64,000 bases of DNA from Moesziomyces globuligerus (lineage: Eukaryota > Basidiomycota > Ustilaginomycetes > Ustilaginales > Ustilaginaceae): the NCBI GenBank assembly GCA_030849465.1, contig JARVLF010000007.1, forward strand, positions 372,001 to 436,000, read 5' to 3'. Below are positions 30,393-40,454 of the stretch, one piece after another. The position numbers were made by a program, and so were the translations under genes. Each line of letters opens with the position of its first letter. The stretch's first letter is position 1. The notes beneath the pieces are model-generated. The model made no database searches, was not told where the DNA came from, and was given only the letters and a program-made list of their open reading frames with translations.

Positions 30393-31586
30393 CTACAATT
30401 CGTCGTGCGTGAAGGGGGTATGGGAGGGTTCGAGCATGGCAGCGCCGCCGAGGGAGTGAGCGGACCAGAGGACGGTGAGGCCAAAGACAAAGACGAGGAT
30501 GGCGACGTCGGTGACAAACGCGTTGATCAGCGCCAGATACTTGCCGGCCAAGCTGATGACGAGGCCGAGGTTGGGGATGGGCAGCATGGAGGCTAGCGAA
30601 GCGAGCATCGAGGGAGGTGCTGGAGTCTTTCTTGCTACGATGCCGAGCCTGACGGCTTGGAGGAGGATTTCGAGGCTGAGGAAGATCCAGAACAGCGGCA
30701 GAGCCGAGAGGTCCAAGGGGAGAGCCGAATGTGCCAGGAAGCTCGATCCGGTCGCGGGCACGGCCCATTCGGCGCGCGTGGGGCGTTGGTAGCCCAGCCT
30801 CGCCCAGCGCTGCAGCACGCCCGACGACCCCGCCGCGGACGGCAGCGTGTCGCTGATGGCGTCGGGCAGGAGCGTCGAGTGGTCCGTGTCAAAGAGCGAC
30901 GATTTGGCCGCCAGCACGCCGAGCGCGACGACGAGCACCGCCTGCACAACGCCAAACGCGCGCTCGGTCAACGACTTTGTCTTGGCAGCTACAGGAGCCA
31001 CATCGGCGCCTCCGGCCCCGCCAAACGGTCCAGACCCACCGCCAAACTGCTGCATCATCGCCGCAAGTTGAGGCGGCAGGCCCGACATGTCGGGCTGTTG
31101 ACCTGCGCCGCCCGGACCACCAAAACCACCGAATCCACCAGGACCACCTGGTCCGCCAGGCCCACCAGGTGCGCCTCCTTGCATCATGGCCATGAGTGCC
31201 TCCATGGGGTTCTGCTGCCCGCCAGCGCCGCCCATGAGGAAGGGGTTGGTAGCGTCCTCGCCGAACGGAGCCGCACGGCGCGGGAGCGCCGAGACGTCGA
31301 CCTCGAGCGGATCGTCGTCGTCGGCGCGTGCAGCGGCAGGTGTCGCCGGTGCCGGTGCCGGTGTCGCGGGTGCCGGGGATGAGGACAAGGAAGGCGTGGT
31401 ATCGTTGAGGTAGGCGCTGGCGCCCTCGCCCCGCCCCGTGTTGGTGATGCGCGCCAGACGGTCGCTGCCCTTGCTGAGGATGCGCGCCTTGCGTGCCTCG
31501 CGTTTGAGGCGCGCGGCCTCGGCGGCATCGGCGGCATCGACAGCGGGCGAGTTGGTCGGGTCGGGCGTCGTAGGTGTCTCGGACAT
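30393..31586 (-). CDS. GET2: GET complex subunit Get2 (tail-anchored protein receptor)
   Basis: Get2 forms with Get1 the ER membrane receptor that takes tail-anchored proteins from the Get3 ATPase. The cytosolic N-terminus has the essential basic Get3-binding helix (KREARKARILSKGSDRLARI, about residues 28-47). A long Pro/Ala/Gly-rich linker follows, including GGP and GGF repeats at about 150-175. Three membrane segments lie in the C-terminal half (about 212-232, 300-320 and 350-378), as expected. It is 397 aa, longer than yeast Get2 (285 aa) because of the linker. No introns. Sequence conservation in this family is low, so the call rests on the basic motif plus topology. Confidence 0.85.
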   Translation of the reverse strand: MSETPTTPDPTNSPAVDAADAAEAARLKREARKARILSKGSDRLARITNTGRGEGASAYLNDTTPSLSSSPAPATPAPAPATPAAARADDDDPLEVDVSALPRRAAPFGEDATNPFLMGGAGGQQNPMEALMAMMQGGAPGGPGGPGGPGGFGGFGGPGGAGQQPDMSGLPPQLAAMMQQFGGGSGPFGGAGGADVAPVAAKTKSLTERAFGVVQAVLVVALGVLAAKSSLFDTDHSTLLPDAISDTLPSAAGSSGVLQRWARLGYQRPTRAEWAVPATGSSFLAHSALPLDLSALPLFWIFLSLEILLQAVRLGIVARKTPAPPSMLASLASMLPIPNLGLVISLAGKYLALINAFVTDVAILVFVFGLTVLWSAHSLGGAAMLEPSHTPFTHDEL

Positions 31587-32382
31587 GATGCCAGCGTGTA
31601 GGTGCGGTTTGGTCCAGGTCAGAGGCGGGAGGAAACGTCACTACCAACGACGACTGCAGACGAGGTCGGCACATCCGACGTCGAGTTGAGCCTGAACAGC
31701 GTGCGAACGTCGAAAAATGGCAGACAGTGTTAGGTCGGATTGTTGGACCTGGGCGCATGCGCTGGCGGAAAGGCGCGCGTGCAGCAGCCAAGCGGCAAAG
31801 CTGCAAAGCTGCCAAGCAGGAAGAAATGCGAAATCACAAATGTGAATAATGTCGCCGAGGGGCGGTGTTGCCGACGAGACGTGTGGTTGTGCTTGGGCCA
31901 AGGAAAGCAGCTGAGCGTGAGGAGAGCAGCGCGGGTCGTGTTGGTCTGTCGGTCGGCCCGCCCGCCGCGTTGCATCTGCTCAGCTTGCCTCTGCATCGTC
32001 ACCTTTGCTCCTCCCTTGTCACGGTTTCGGCATTGATCCGACATCGATCCGACCAAGAGCGAGCATCGGCACCTCGGCCACGCTCCAACCCCACCATCCG
32101 CCGCCGTCGCCACGCCTCGCCGCTCTCCATGCTTCCGTTCTCGCGCAACGACGCCCAAAAGAGGTCCTCCTTTGCCGCCATCGATCTGCACTGCATCCTG
32201 AACCCACCTCGGCCGCTTCCTCCTCCTCCTCCTTCGCCGCCTCGCCGCCCACCACCTTCGATTCGTCCTTCGAGCGCCCGCCCGCCTACCGCAAGCGCTA
32301 CGTCGACTCTTCCACCGACGCCCTCCTCCCCACCCACTCGCCACCCTCGACGGGTTACCGCGCCAACGACTCGAACCGAACC
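31587..32382. promoter_or_regulatory. Divergent region between GET2 and PMT2
   Basis: About 0.8 kb. The last 250 bp are C-rich and coding-like in two frames: an ATG at 32129 in one, and an in-frame Ser/Pro-rich leader continuous with PMT2 in another. The true PMT2 N-terminus may therefore lie upstream. The rest is probably promoter. Confidence 0.4.
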
Positions 32383-34752
32383 ATGGCCAGTCCCGCTCCG
32401 GGTAACCGCCGCTTCGCAGCGGGCTTCGATCCCTACGCCGCCCAAGACGACGCGCGCACCGCCGAGGCTGCCCCGACGATCTCCGACTCGGCCGCACTCA
32501 AGGCCAAGGAGGCCGGCTTCGAGTCGACCTCGAACGCTTCGCCCTCGTCCGCAAAGGTGAACAAGTATGCGCATCTGATCCCCGTCCACAAGCAGAGCAG
32601 CGCCAACCTCGAGCTCGTCGCGTGGACGTTGAGGCAGGAAGAGGTGATCGGCCTCATCTACACGCTCCTCTCGCTCGTCACGCGTCTCTGGCAGATCGGC
32701 CGCTCCAACGTCGTCGTCTGGGACGAGGCCCACTTTGGCAAGTTCGGCTCCCACTACCTCCAGCAGGAATTCTACTTTGACGTCCATCCGCCGCTCGGCA
32801 AGATGCTCGTTGGGCTCGCCGGCCTCGTCAGCGGCTACCGCGGCCAATTCGAGTTCAAGTCCGGCGAGACCTACCCCGCCGACGTCAACTACGTCGGCAT
32901 GCGCGTCATCCTCGCCATGTTCGGCGTCGCCATGGTGCCCCTCGCCTGGTTCACCAGCGGCGGCCTCGACTGGAACTGGCGCGCACGCCATCTGCTCACG
33001 CTCATGGTCCTCCTCGACAACGGCTGGCTCGTCATCTCGCGCTTCATCCTCCTCGACTCGATGCTGCTCTGCTTCACCTTTTCCACCGTGCACGGCCTGG
33101 TCAAGTTTATGCAGTACAGGTCGGCGCCCTTTTCGCAGAGGTGGTGGTTCTGGCTCGCCTTCACCGGCGCCTCGATCGGCTGCGTCTCGTCGGTCAAGTG
33201 GGTCGGCCTCTTTGTCACCGCGCTCGTCGGCGTCTTCACCGTCGAGGATCTGTGGGAAAAGTTTGGCGATCTGCGCATGCCCGTGCGCGCCTACGCGCGC
33301 CACTGGTGCGCGCGCATCCTCTGCCTCATCTTCCTCCCGCTCACCATTTACATGCTCAGCTTCAAGGCGCACTTTGCCATCCTCAGCCGCTCCGGCCCCG
33401 GCGATGCGCAGATGAGCTCGCTCTTCCAGAGCCACCTCCGCGGCAACGACTTTGCGCTCTCGCCGCCCGAGGCCGCCTTCGGCTCCAAGGTCACGCTCAA
33501 AAACATGGGCTACGGCGGCGGCCTGCTGCACTCGCACGTCCAGACGTATCCCGTCGGCTCGCAGCAGCAGCAGGTGACGTGCTACCACTACCGCGACAAC
33601 AACAACGAGTTTATCCTCACGCCGCCCTGGGACGAGCCCGCGCTGCCGGCCGACTATGCCAACTCGACCGAGCCGCTGCGCATGCTGCACAACGGCGACC
33701 GCCTCAGGCTCGTCCACGACCAGACCAAGCGCAACATCCACTCGCACAACGTCGCCGCGCCCGTGACCAAGGAGAACCTCGAGGTCTCGGGCTACGGCGA
33801 CGAGAAGGTGGGCGACGAGAACGACCACTGGGTCGTCGAGGTGGTCGACGACATGGTGCACGGCAAGGTCAAGCTCGGCGCACCCGTGCGCGCGCTGACG
33901 ACGCGGATGCGGTTGCGCCACCACACGTCGGGCTGCTACCTGCGTGCGGCGAATGCGGTGCTGCCGCAGTGGGGGTGGAAGCAGGTCGAGGTGTCGTGCG
34001 ACAAGGAGAACAACCCGCGCGACGAGCACACGTGGTGGAACATTGAAAACCACTGGAACGATCGGCTGCCACCGGGCGATTCGAAGCTGTACAAGTCGCC
34101 GTTCCTGCGCGATTTCATCCACCTTAACGTGGCGATGATGACGTCGAACAATGCGCTGATCCCGGACGCGGACAAGGAGGACATTCTGGCGAGCAAGCCG
34201 TTTGACTGGCCGTTGCTCTGGAACGGGCTCCGGATGAATAGCTGGGACGATGCTTCGACCAAGTTCTACCTGGTCGGCAATCCGGTGGTGTGGTGGGCGT
34301 CGTCGGCGTCGTTGCTCGTCGGAGCGGCGACGTGGTTGGGCTACATGATGCGACGTCAGCGCCGCATCCACGATCTCTCGCCCTCGGACTGGGCGCACTT
34401 CCTCTACGTCGCCAAGATCGCCGCGTTCGGCTGGACGTTGCACTACGTGCCGTTTTTGGTCATGGCGAGGGTGTGCTATCTGCATCACTACCTGCCGATC
34501 CTGTACTTTGCCGTGCTCATGCTCGCGCATCTGCTCGACCACTTTGTCTGGCGTCGCACCACCGCCGTCTACGCGCGCGCCGGTGGTAGGAGGCTCCCGC
34601 TGTCGGAGCCGGTCAAGAACCTCGTCTTTGCCATCGCGGTCGCCGCGGTCGCCGGCGCATTCTGGTGGTTCAGGGGCAACAGCTACGGCTTCACCGGCGA
34701 CATCAAACGCCACACCGGTCTCAAGTGGCGCAAGAGCTGGAACATCTATTAA
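32383..34752 (+). CDS. PMT2: Dolichyl-phosphate-mannose protein O-mannosyltransferase, PMT2 type
   Basis: An ER multi-pass enzyme that transfers mannose from Dol-P-Man to Ser/Thr of secretory proteins. The first luminal loop carries WDEAHFGKFGS and DVHPPLGKMLVG with the catalytic Asp-Glu pair. The Lys-Phe-Gly-Ser and Leu-Gly-Lys forms separate PMT2 from PMT1 and PMT4. Several membrane segments are followed by a large luminal MIR domain (about residues 370-565) with LLHSHVQTYP, IHSHNVAAPVTKE and LRHHTSGCYL. More membrane segments and a C-terminal WRKSWNIY follow. 789 aa from the ATG at 32383, close to yeast Pmt2 (759 aa). The frame is open for 126 codons upstream without an ATG. No introns. 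PMT2 normally pairs with PMT1. Confidence 0.95.
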   Translation: MASPAPGNRRFAAGFDPYAAQDDARTAEAAPTISDSAALKAKEAGFESTSNASPSSAKVNKYAHLIPVHKQSSANLELVAWTLRQEEVIGLIYTLLSLVTRLWQIGRSNVVVWDEAHFGKFGSHYLQQEFYFDVHPPLGKMLVGLAGLVSGYRGQFEFKSGETYPADVNYVGMRVILAMFGVAMVPLAWFTSGGLDWNWRARHLLTLMVLLDNGWLVISRFILLDSMLLCFTFSTVHGLVKFMQYRSAPFSQRWWFWLAFTGASIGCVSSVKWVGLFVTALVGVFTVEDLWEKFGDLRMPVRAYARHWCARILCLIFLPLTIYMLSFKAHFAILSRSGPGDAQMSSLFQSHLRGNDFALSPPEAAFGSKVTLKNMGYGGGLLHSHVQTYPVGSQQQQVTCYHYRDNNNEFILTPPWDEPALPADYANSTEPLRMLHNGDRLRLVHDQTKRNIHSHNVAAPVTKENLEVSGYGDEKVGDENDHWVVEVVDDMVHGKVKLGAPVRALTTRMRLRHHTSGCYLRAANAVLPQWGWKQVEVSCDKENNPRDEHTWWNIENHWNDRLPPGDSKLYKSPFLRDFIHLNVAMMTSNNALIPDADKEDILASKPFDWPLLWNGLRMNSWDDASTKFYLVGNPVVWWASSASLLVGAATWLGYMMRRQRRIHDLSPSDWAHFLYVAKIAAFGWTLHYVPFLVMARVCYLHHYLPILYFAVLMLAHLLDHFVWRRTTAVYARAGGRRLPLSEPVKNLVFAIAVAAVAGAFWWFRGNSYGFTGDIKRHTGLKWRKSWNIY

Positions 34753-35343
34753 CCCCCCTGCTCCTTACGAAGGGCGTAGACTAGGAAGGAGACGATAGGC
34801 TTGGTCTCTCAATTGGAAATGTTTGCCGGTTCGGGGTTTTGGGCGCGGTCGTCGGGCTTGTACGGGTGGGTGGCGTGTGTGGTTCGAGGAGCAGGGATGA
34901 GCACAGGTGGTTGCAGGCGCCGAAAGTCTGCCAAACGAGCGAGGAGTGGTTTGAGCACGGGCAATAGGGACGGCAGAGGTGGAATGAAGAGATGCTCAGG
35001 AAGGGGGAGAGGGGGAGAAAGGGGGTTGGTGCGTGTGCTGGGGTGTGAGGGGTCGACCTGCAAAGCGGCCTCTGGATCGGTGTGGCACCTCGGCACCCGG
35101 GCGAAGCCAACAGCACATCGGGCCATCGGCCAGCATCCAGCGGCGGGAGGGTGGAAGAACGAGGCCGTGTAACGCTGACACATAGACGCAAGACTGATGG
35201 TCGGTCCAGAGACACCGAGTGCGGTGTGGGGATAACGACGAAGCTGGTGTTCAGGGGGGTTCAAGCACGACGGCTAAGCGGTATGTGAGGAATGGACAGT
35301 GTGATTGGTCTATACCTGGCGATAAGCGGTGGGAGGGTCTATT
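34753..35343. other. Tail-to-tail intergenic region
   Basis: About 0.6 kb between the PMT2 and transporter stop codons. G-rich on the plus strand, with many short frames but no recognisable gene, RNA or repeat. Confidence 0.5.
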
Positions 35344-37122
35344 CTACAAGCTGTCTAGGTCGTTTGTACTCTCTACGACCGAGACGGCGTCATCCGCATC
35401 TGCCTCTTGGCTCCTTTGGTCCCTTTTCGCTTTTTCGTCTTGGAAGCAACGATGGTCGTCCCAACCGATAAACGCAAAGCTGCTAAGCACAGCCGCTGAC
35501 CCCGCGACAGCAACAGCTCCACCGGTATGACTACCCTTGACCGCATCGATCACCACCGCCAACGGAATCGTCAACGACAGACCCAGCGTGGTGATGAGCG
35601 GAGAGCTCTTGAGCATGGCGAGGAGGTAGATAAAGTCGCTGACAAAGGTGATGGCCATATTCACGCCCACACCCACCCAGACCGCGACACTGGGAGGCAG
35701 CGCAAAAGGTTCGAGACCCGAGTAGTGCAACAGTGGCAAGACAGGCCAGAGACACAGGATGTTGATCGCCCCCACAATGCCGAACATCAACGGCATCGAG
35801 ATTCGATCCTCTGACCCAATGCGTGTCTTTAGCAAGAGCACGTACAGCGCGTATAGAAACGCAGACAAGAGCGCTAGCAAATCGCCCATAGGCGCATTAG
35901 GCGGTCCTCCCCCCAATCCCCCTACCCCTCCATCCCGCTTCCACAACCCATCCAACACCCCACCACCACCACCGACGCTGCCGACAGAACCGAAGGAGCC
36001 TACGGTGGCAATGGTGGCTGGGGAGGCAGCGGAGCCAATGGTGGAGGTGGCCGTGTCGCGGTCCGCAAACGTCACCGCGGCGACGCCGAGGGCGCTGATG
36101 CAGACGGCGCCCAGCCTGGCGAGGGTGAACCTGTCGACCCCCAACGCGGCGCCGAGGGCGAGGGTGAAGAAGCCACTCGCAGAACCGATGGTCGTTCCGC
36201 TCGCCACCGAGGTGAGGCCCAAGCCGGCGTTGATGGCCCAGTTGGCGCCGAACCAGACGAGCGTAAACTGCGCTGCGAGCACCGCCGTCTGGCGCAGCGT
36301 GAGCGGCGGCAAGGGCAACGGCAACTCGGCCAGCCGCGCCAACCCGGCCAAGCCGGCGTCGTGGGACGAAGCACGCACGAGGCTGATCGAGGTGCGCGGT
36401 CGACGGCCGTCGATGGACGAAGGTCGCGGTACGGTGGTGGAGACCAGGAACGGCCGCACGGGGCTGCTGGGCCGTGAGACGGGCGGCGTAGGTGCGAGCA
36501 ACGGTGTCGAGGCGGTGGACGAGTCGTCGTGCTGGGCGTGGGACGAGGAGCGAGTGAGACGGACGGGTTTGTGTCGGAGTGTAGCGTTCGAAGTCCTGCC
36601 TCTGAGTCGTTGCTCCTCGGCGAGCACTCCAAACGGCTTGCCCGTCTGTTCGACCACCAACCCCGCATCCTGCTCTTCATGCTTGGCGACGGTGGGTACG
36701 TCGAATCCAAGCGTCTTGAGCCAGCGCGGCAACTCATCCTCCTCCTCCTCCTGCACGGCTCCAGCTGCTGGGTTGGCCTCGGCATCTTGCTGTGCGAGTC
36801 TCGCATAGCGAGCTGCTTGGCCTGCTCTGCGCCACCTGTTGCGAAGCCGACTGCTGACGAGGTAAGGGACGAGGTAGAGCGCGAACGACGAGGTGTTGGC
36901 GTACGTGACGAAGAAGGGCTTGTCGTAGCCGCCGGTGGTGAGGAGCGCGTTGGTGAGGAAGTTGGACGCGGTCCAGAGCACGACGACGATGAGCAGCAGC
37001 AGCAGGCCTTGCACGTACGACCTGCGACGTCGCAGCGACTCGCTCTCCCCGCTCCTGCCCCGCGCACCCTCAGCGGCCTCGGCGCCCTCGGTGCCCTCGC
37101 TGTAGCGCCTTGGCTCCACCAT
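35344..37122 (-). CDS. SLC35F/EamA-type membrane transporter (YML018C/Thi74-like)
   Basis: A drug/metabolite-superfamily transporter with about ten membrane segments. The first is at about residues 36-55 (LLLLLIVVVLWTASNFL) and the second near 75-90. A long cytosolic disordered insertion (about 100-250) follows, then eight more segments. The conserved block FTLVWFGANWAINAGL is followed by SVASGTTIGSASGFFTL, the signature shared by fungal YML018C/Thi74 and animal SLC35F5. A Gly-rich loop near 360-390 is unusual. Yeast relatives are vacuolar and about 390 aa; this one is 592 aa because of the loops. Substrate unknown. No introns. Confidence 0.82.
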   Translation of the reverse strand: MVEPRRYSEGTEGAEAAEGARGRSGESESLRRRRSYVQGLLLLLIVVVLWTASNFLTNALLTTGGYDKPFFVTYANTSSFALYLVPYLVSSRLRNRWRRAGQAARYARLAQQDAEANPAAGAVQEEEEDELPRWLKTLGFDVPTVAKHEEQDAGLVVEQTGKPFGVLAEEQRLRGRTSNATLRHKPVRLTRSSSHAQHDDSSTASTPLLAPTPPVSRPSSPVRPFLVSTTVPRPSSIDGRRPRTSISLVRASSHDAGLAGLARLAELPLPLPPLTLRQTAVLAAQFTLVWFGANWAINAGLGLTSVASGTTIGSASGFFTLALGAALGVDRFTLARLGAVCISALGVAAVTFADRDTATSTIGSAASPATIATVGSFGSVGSVGGGGGVLDGLWKRDGGVGGLGGGPPNAPMGDLLALLSAFLYALYVLLLKTRIGSEDRISMPLMFGIVGAINILCLWPVLPLLHYSGLEPFALPPSVAVWVGVGVNMAITFVSDFIYLLAMLKSSPLITTLGLSLTIPLAVVIDAVKGSHTGGAVAVAGSAAVLSSFAFIGWDDHRCFQDEKAKRDQRSQEADADDAVSVVESTNDLDSL

Positions 37123-37888
37123 CGCCGAAGAGCGCGCCTCGCGTGGAGGTGCTGTAGAGGAAAGCTACTCGTTCGCGACCCCTGGAAGCCAAGGCCGAGG
37201 AAGAAGCGCGCTTTGCGATGCGAAAAGGGGCCGAAGCTCGAGAAGCTCGAGATGCGACGATGAGGATGGCGATGGCGATGGTGGCGAGTGGGGGATAAGA
37301 AGCAACGAGTGGGGATGAGGGGGGCCAACGGCTATCAAAGCTCCGAGGCGGAGGCTCCGATAGCGTGGCTTGCATATAATGATAAATTCTCAAACGACTC
37401 TTTGACTGAGCCGCCGCGGCTGAGATTCGAACCTTTTTTTTTTTCCCAACCGGCGCGCGGCTTTGCGGAGAAAGCATCTGCACGTATCGCGTGCTCATCC
37501 CCGCGTGCTCATCCCCCCACCGCAAAAAAGAGCACTCCATTTGTTAGACTACCGTAACTCGCAGTGCAAAACCTCGCAACAGCGCCCCCTTGACACCCAA
37601 CTCGAGCGCCTGCACACGCATACTGTACGCTCGCAGCCAATCGGTCGCAACATCGCTGCCAACACACACCAGGTAATGCAAATGCGAGGGGGGGAACGGA
37701 CCAAGTTGAGAATTTTTGGGGGCCCGAGTTGGGAGCGGAGCAGGCAAAGGCGCAATGAATAATCGACCCAAGCTGCTCCAGCTCGGCCAGGCCAGACCAC
37801 CGCGGGGGAAAGAGGCACTGGCACTGGCATCGGGTGGATGTCAACGACGACGCATGAGTCGCAAGGGCGCGCCGAGGCCGAGGAGCGT
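37123..37888. promoter_or_regulatory. Transporter promoter and NAC alpha 3' region
   Basis: About 0.77 kb between two minus-strand genes. It contains an AT-rich patch at 37371-37395 (TATAATGATAAAT on the plus strand), about 250 bp upstream of the transporter start, and a T-run at about 37433-37445. Confidence 0.4.
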
Positions 37889-38636
37889 TTAGCTAGCGTT
37901 CATGATGGCGTTGATGAGGTCGCCGTTGGACTCCTTGAGCGCCTTGACGGCCTTCCTTCGGGAGCAGTTGACCTGCTGCATGACGAGGTCGATGTCCTTT
38001 GCGTCGACGCCCTCCTCGTCGATGGGCGAGTCGTCGTCCTCCTCCTCCTCGTCGGCCTTCTTCTCGGCGCCGGCGGCTGCGCCCGAGGACGACTGGAGCG
38101 ATTCGGCGAGCAGACGCTCCTGCGCCTCGGCCTGCGCCATCTGCTGCGCAGCCTGCGCCTGGGCGAGCTGCGACATGTCTTCGGCCTTGGCCTCGCCAAA
38201 CACAATGTAGACGTCCGAGTGCGACGACTTGTACACCTCGGGCTGCGCGATCACGTACAGGTGCTGTTGACGCAATCACCCAAAAGAAAAAGGTTGCCGG
38301 TCAGCAAGAGGTTCGGGGCGAAGCGGCGGTTTGCAGCAGGAAAAGGCCAAGACTCACTCCACGAGGACGGCGCATGGTGACACGCGTGATGCCACCGATC
38401 TTCTTGAGACCGAGGCCCTGCAGCGCCTTGCGCGACTTGCGCTCGGCGCGCGAAGCCACCTTGTCCGAGGCGTGCACGTCGGCACCCGCATCGTCCGAGT
38501 CAAACTCCTGGACGTTGAGCTGCGTTTTGAAAAGACAACTCTCCGAGTCAGTTTTCGGCATCAAAGAAAAGGGATCGTATGGTGTGCAACTCACGTCCTG
38601 GACCTCGTCGGCGATCTCTTCAACGGTAGCAGACAT
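37889..38636 (-). CDS. EGD2: Nascent polypeptide-associated complex alpha subunit
   Basis: NAC binds nascent chains at the ribosomal exit and gates targeting to the ER. Three exons (38595-38636, 38358-38519, 37889-38263), all in phase 0, give 192 aa. The NAC domain has RKALQGLGLKKIGGITRVTM and the second half HLYVIAQPEVYKS then YIVFGEAKAED. An acidic linker leads to the C-terminal UBA domain (residues about 150-192, VDAKDIDLVMQQVNCSR and NGDLINAIMN). The order and length match yeast Egd2 (174 aa) closely. Introns are 75 and 94 nt. The gene is head-to-head with ISA2. Confidence 0.97.
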
Positions 38637-39377
38637 GTTGGGAGCGACTGTTGGGTGGGAAGCAAAGTGGGCGGTGCGCGGGTCCCAAGGCGAGATGGAG
38701 AGGGTGCAAGGTCAGCGTCCGGCGTGCGTGCAGCGTTGGTGGTGATGTTGGAGCGATGCGTACTGTGATGGAAAACGGATGGTGTATGGTGGAGGAAAGG
38801 TTGCCGGCAGCGAAGGAAGCGTCGAGCAAGACGGTGTCGACGAGCGTGCACTCTGAGCCGCTTGGCCCAACTCGGTCGCAGCTCCAATCAAGAAGCCTTG
38901 GGCGTCGTGGCTTTCGAGCTCCCCAGCTCCGTGCGGGCTCGCTCGCTTGGCTGCTAGGTGGCTGCTGCGTGGCTGCTGCGTTGCTTCCGCCGCCTTCTTC
39001 TTGGAGCAGCTTCTTCCTGCCCTCTCGTCCAGCCCAGCCCTGGTGACTTAGCACTCATTTGTATTCACACCCTTCAGCCTCGAATAGGCCCAATTTGTAT
39101 TCGAATCCTCGACCGCAGCGCGCAACCTTGACCCGCGTCTCGCCTTTTTTTTGCTGGCCAATGTTAGCTCGGGGCAGGCTCCACGTGATTGTTGAGTCAG
39201 ATCGGCCGTGATCGGGTGGCTCTTCGCCTCCACCTCCGATTGCGCGCAGCAACGGCTCAGCCGAAAGTCGCAAGCCGCCGCCGCCGCCACGGACTGCATA
39301 TGCAACCAGAAGCTGTCAGGTGTCCACTCTTCCCTCGTCCATCCCTCTGCATCACGCACATCACGCTTCTCGGCACG
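38637..39377. promoter_or_regulatory. Divergent promoter between EGD2 and ISA2
   Basis: 0.74 kb between start codons, with no obvious TATA box and no gene. The EGD2 side is expected to be strong, since NAC is abundant. Confidence 0.45.
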
Positions 39378-40097
39378 ATGCGACCAATACTTCGCCTTCG
39401 CTTGGCGCGCTTCACGCTCCCACACGCTGCACCGAGGCTGTCGTCGCAGTCAGCAACGCCGAGCATCTCCCCATACGTTTGCTCGCGCAACCTGGCCAGC
39501 CTACGAGTGGCATCCGCATCCCCTACCCTGCTCTCTCCCGCTCGAACCAGCACAGCATCGACATCCACCACGGCGCGCACATCACAGCTCCGATGGGCGA
39601 CGACGCTGGTGCGCAAACCGGACCAACCGGAAGAGCCCGAGGTCTACCGCGACGGAGAGCCAACGGTGATCGCTACCGACCGCGCCATCGCCCAGCTCCA
39701 AAAGGTAGCTGCGCGCGAAAACAATCCCAGGCTCGCCCTCCGCGTCGCCGTAGAACCAGGAGGATGCCACGGCTACCAGTACAAGATGGAACTCACCGAA
39801 GACATCGAGCAGGACGATTTGTAAGTCGGACTCCCCCCCGCGCGCGGCCACTTTGTCAGTATCGCTCCAACTGACATCCCCTTTCTTGCGTGTCTGCGTG
39901 TGCGCAATGGTTGCAGTCAATTCGAGGTTCATGCTGGCGTGTCGATCTTGGTCGACAGCGTGAGCCTCGCGCTCGTGCGCGGCAGCACCATCGACTATGT
40001 CACCGAACTCATCGGCTCCCAGTTTGCCATCAAGAACAACCCGCAGGCCAAAGGCGCAGGCTGCGGATGCGGCGTCAGTTGGGAACCCGCCATCTAA
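39378..40097 (+). CDS. ISA2: Mitochondrial iron-sulfur assembly protein Isa2 (HesB/IscA family)
   Basis: An A-type Fe-S protein that with Isa1 supports maturation of mitochondrial 4Fe-4S enzymes. Two exons (39378-39820 and 39917-40097) join across a 96-nt intron in phase 2 to give 207 aa. The first about 75 residues are Arg/Ser/Thr-rich without acidic residues, as in a mitochondrial presequence. The HesB core follows with the first metal-binding Cys in GGCHGYQY and the paired cysteines in GAGCGCGVSW near the C-terminus. The sequence FEVHAGVSILVDSVSL between them is typical. The Gly-Cys-His form in the first motif points to Isa2 rather than Isa1, with moderate certainty. Confidence 0.9.
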
Positions 40098-40454
40098 GCC
40101 CATCTGCCCACGCAAACCCACACTTTCAGAGCACTCATCACGATACCTGTACACTAGCTTTCTCTCCCTCGCATGCAACCCTGCCCTCCTCTCAAAGCTC
40201 ATGCAGCGTCAAACGTTCAACGTCAGAGCAGTGTGCATCTTAACTTAGACCGGTACGTTGCTGAAAGTGGAGCGCATCATGAGCAAGGTCTAGAAATGTT
40301 AGGTCGCTTAGCTGGGACGCGACTGCGCAGGGGCCGCCTTGCGCTGGCTGAGCGCATCCAGAAAAAGTCCAACACCTTCGACTCGGGCTGAGCTCCGAGT
40401 TGCCTCTTTGCTCGAAACCAACACGCATCAACCCACACAAGCACTGCCGCCAGC
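40098..40454. promoter_or_regulatory. CDC37 promoter region
   Basis: 357 bp between ISA2 (plus) and CDC37 (plus). I see no gene. Confidence 0.4.

Noticed and set aside
31999..34713. 904-codon minus-strand frame opposite PMT2
   Set aside because: Antisense shadow with Arg/Glu/Val bias and no recognisable domain; PMT2 motifs are on the other strand.
37418..37446. tRNA B-box-like GGTTCGAATC next to a T/A run
   Set aside because: The T-arm stem does not pair and no A-box lies at the right distance on either strand.
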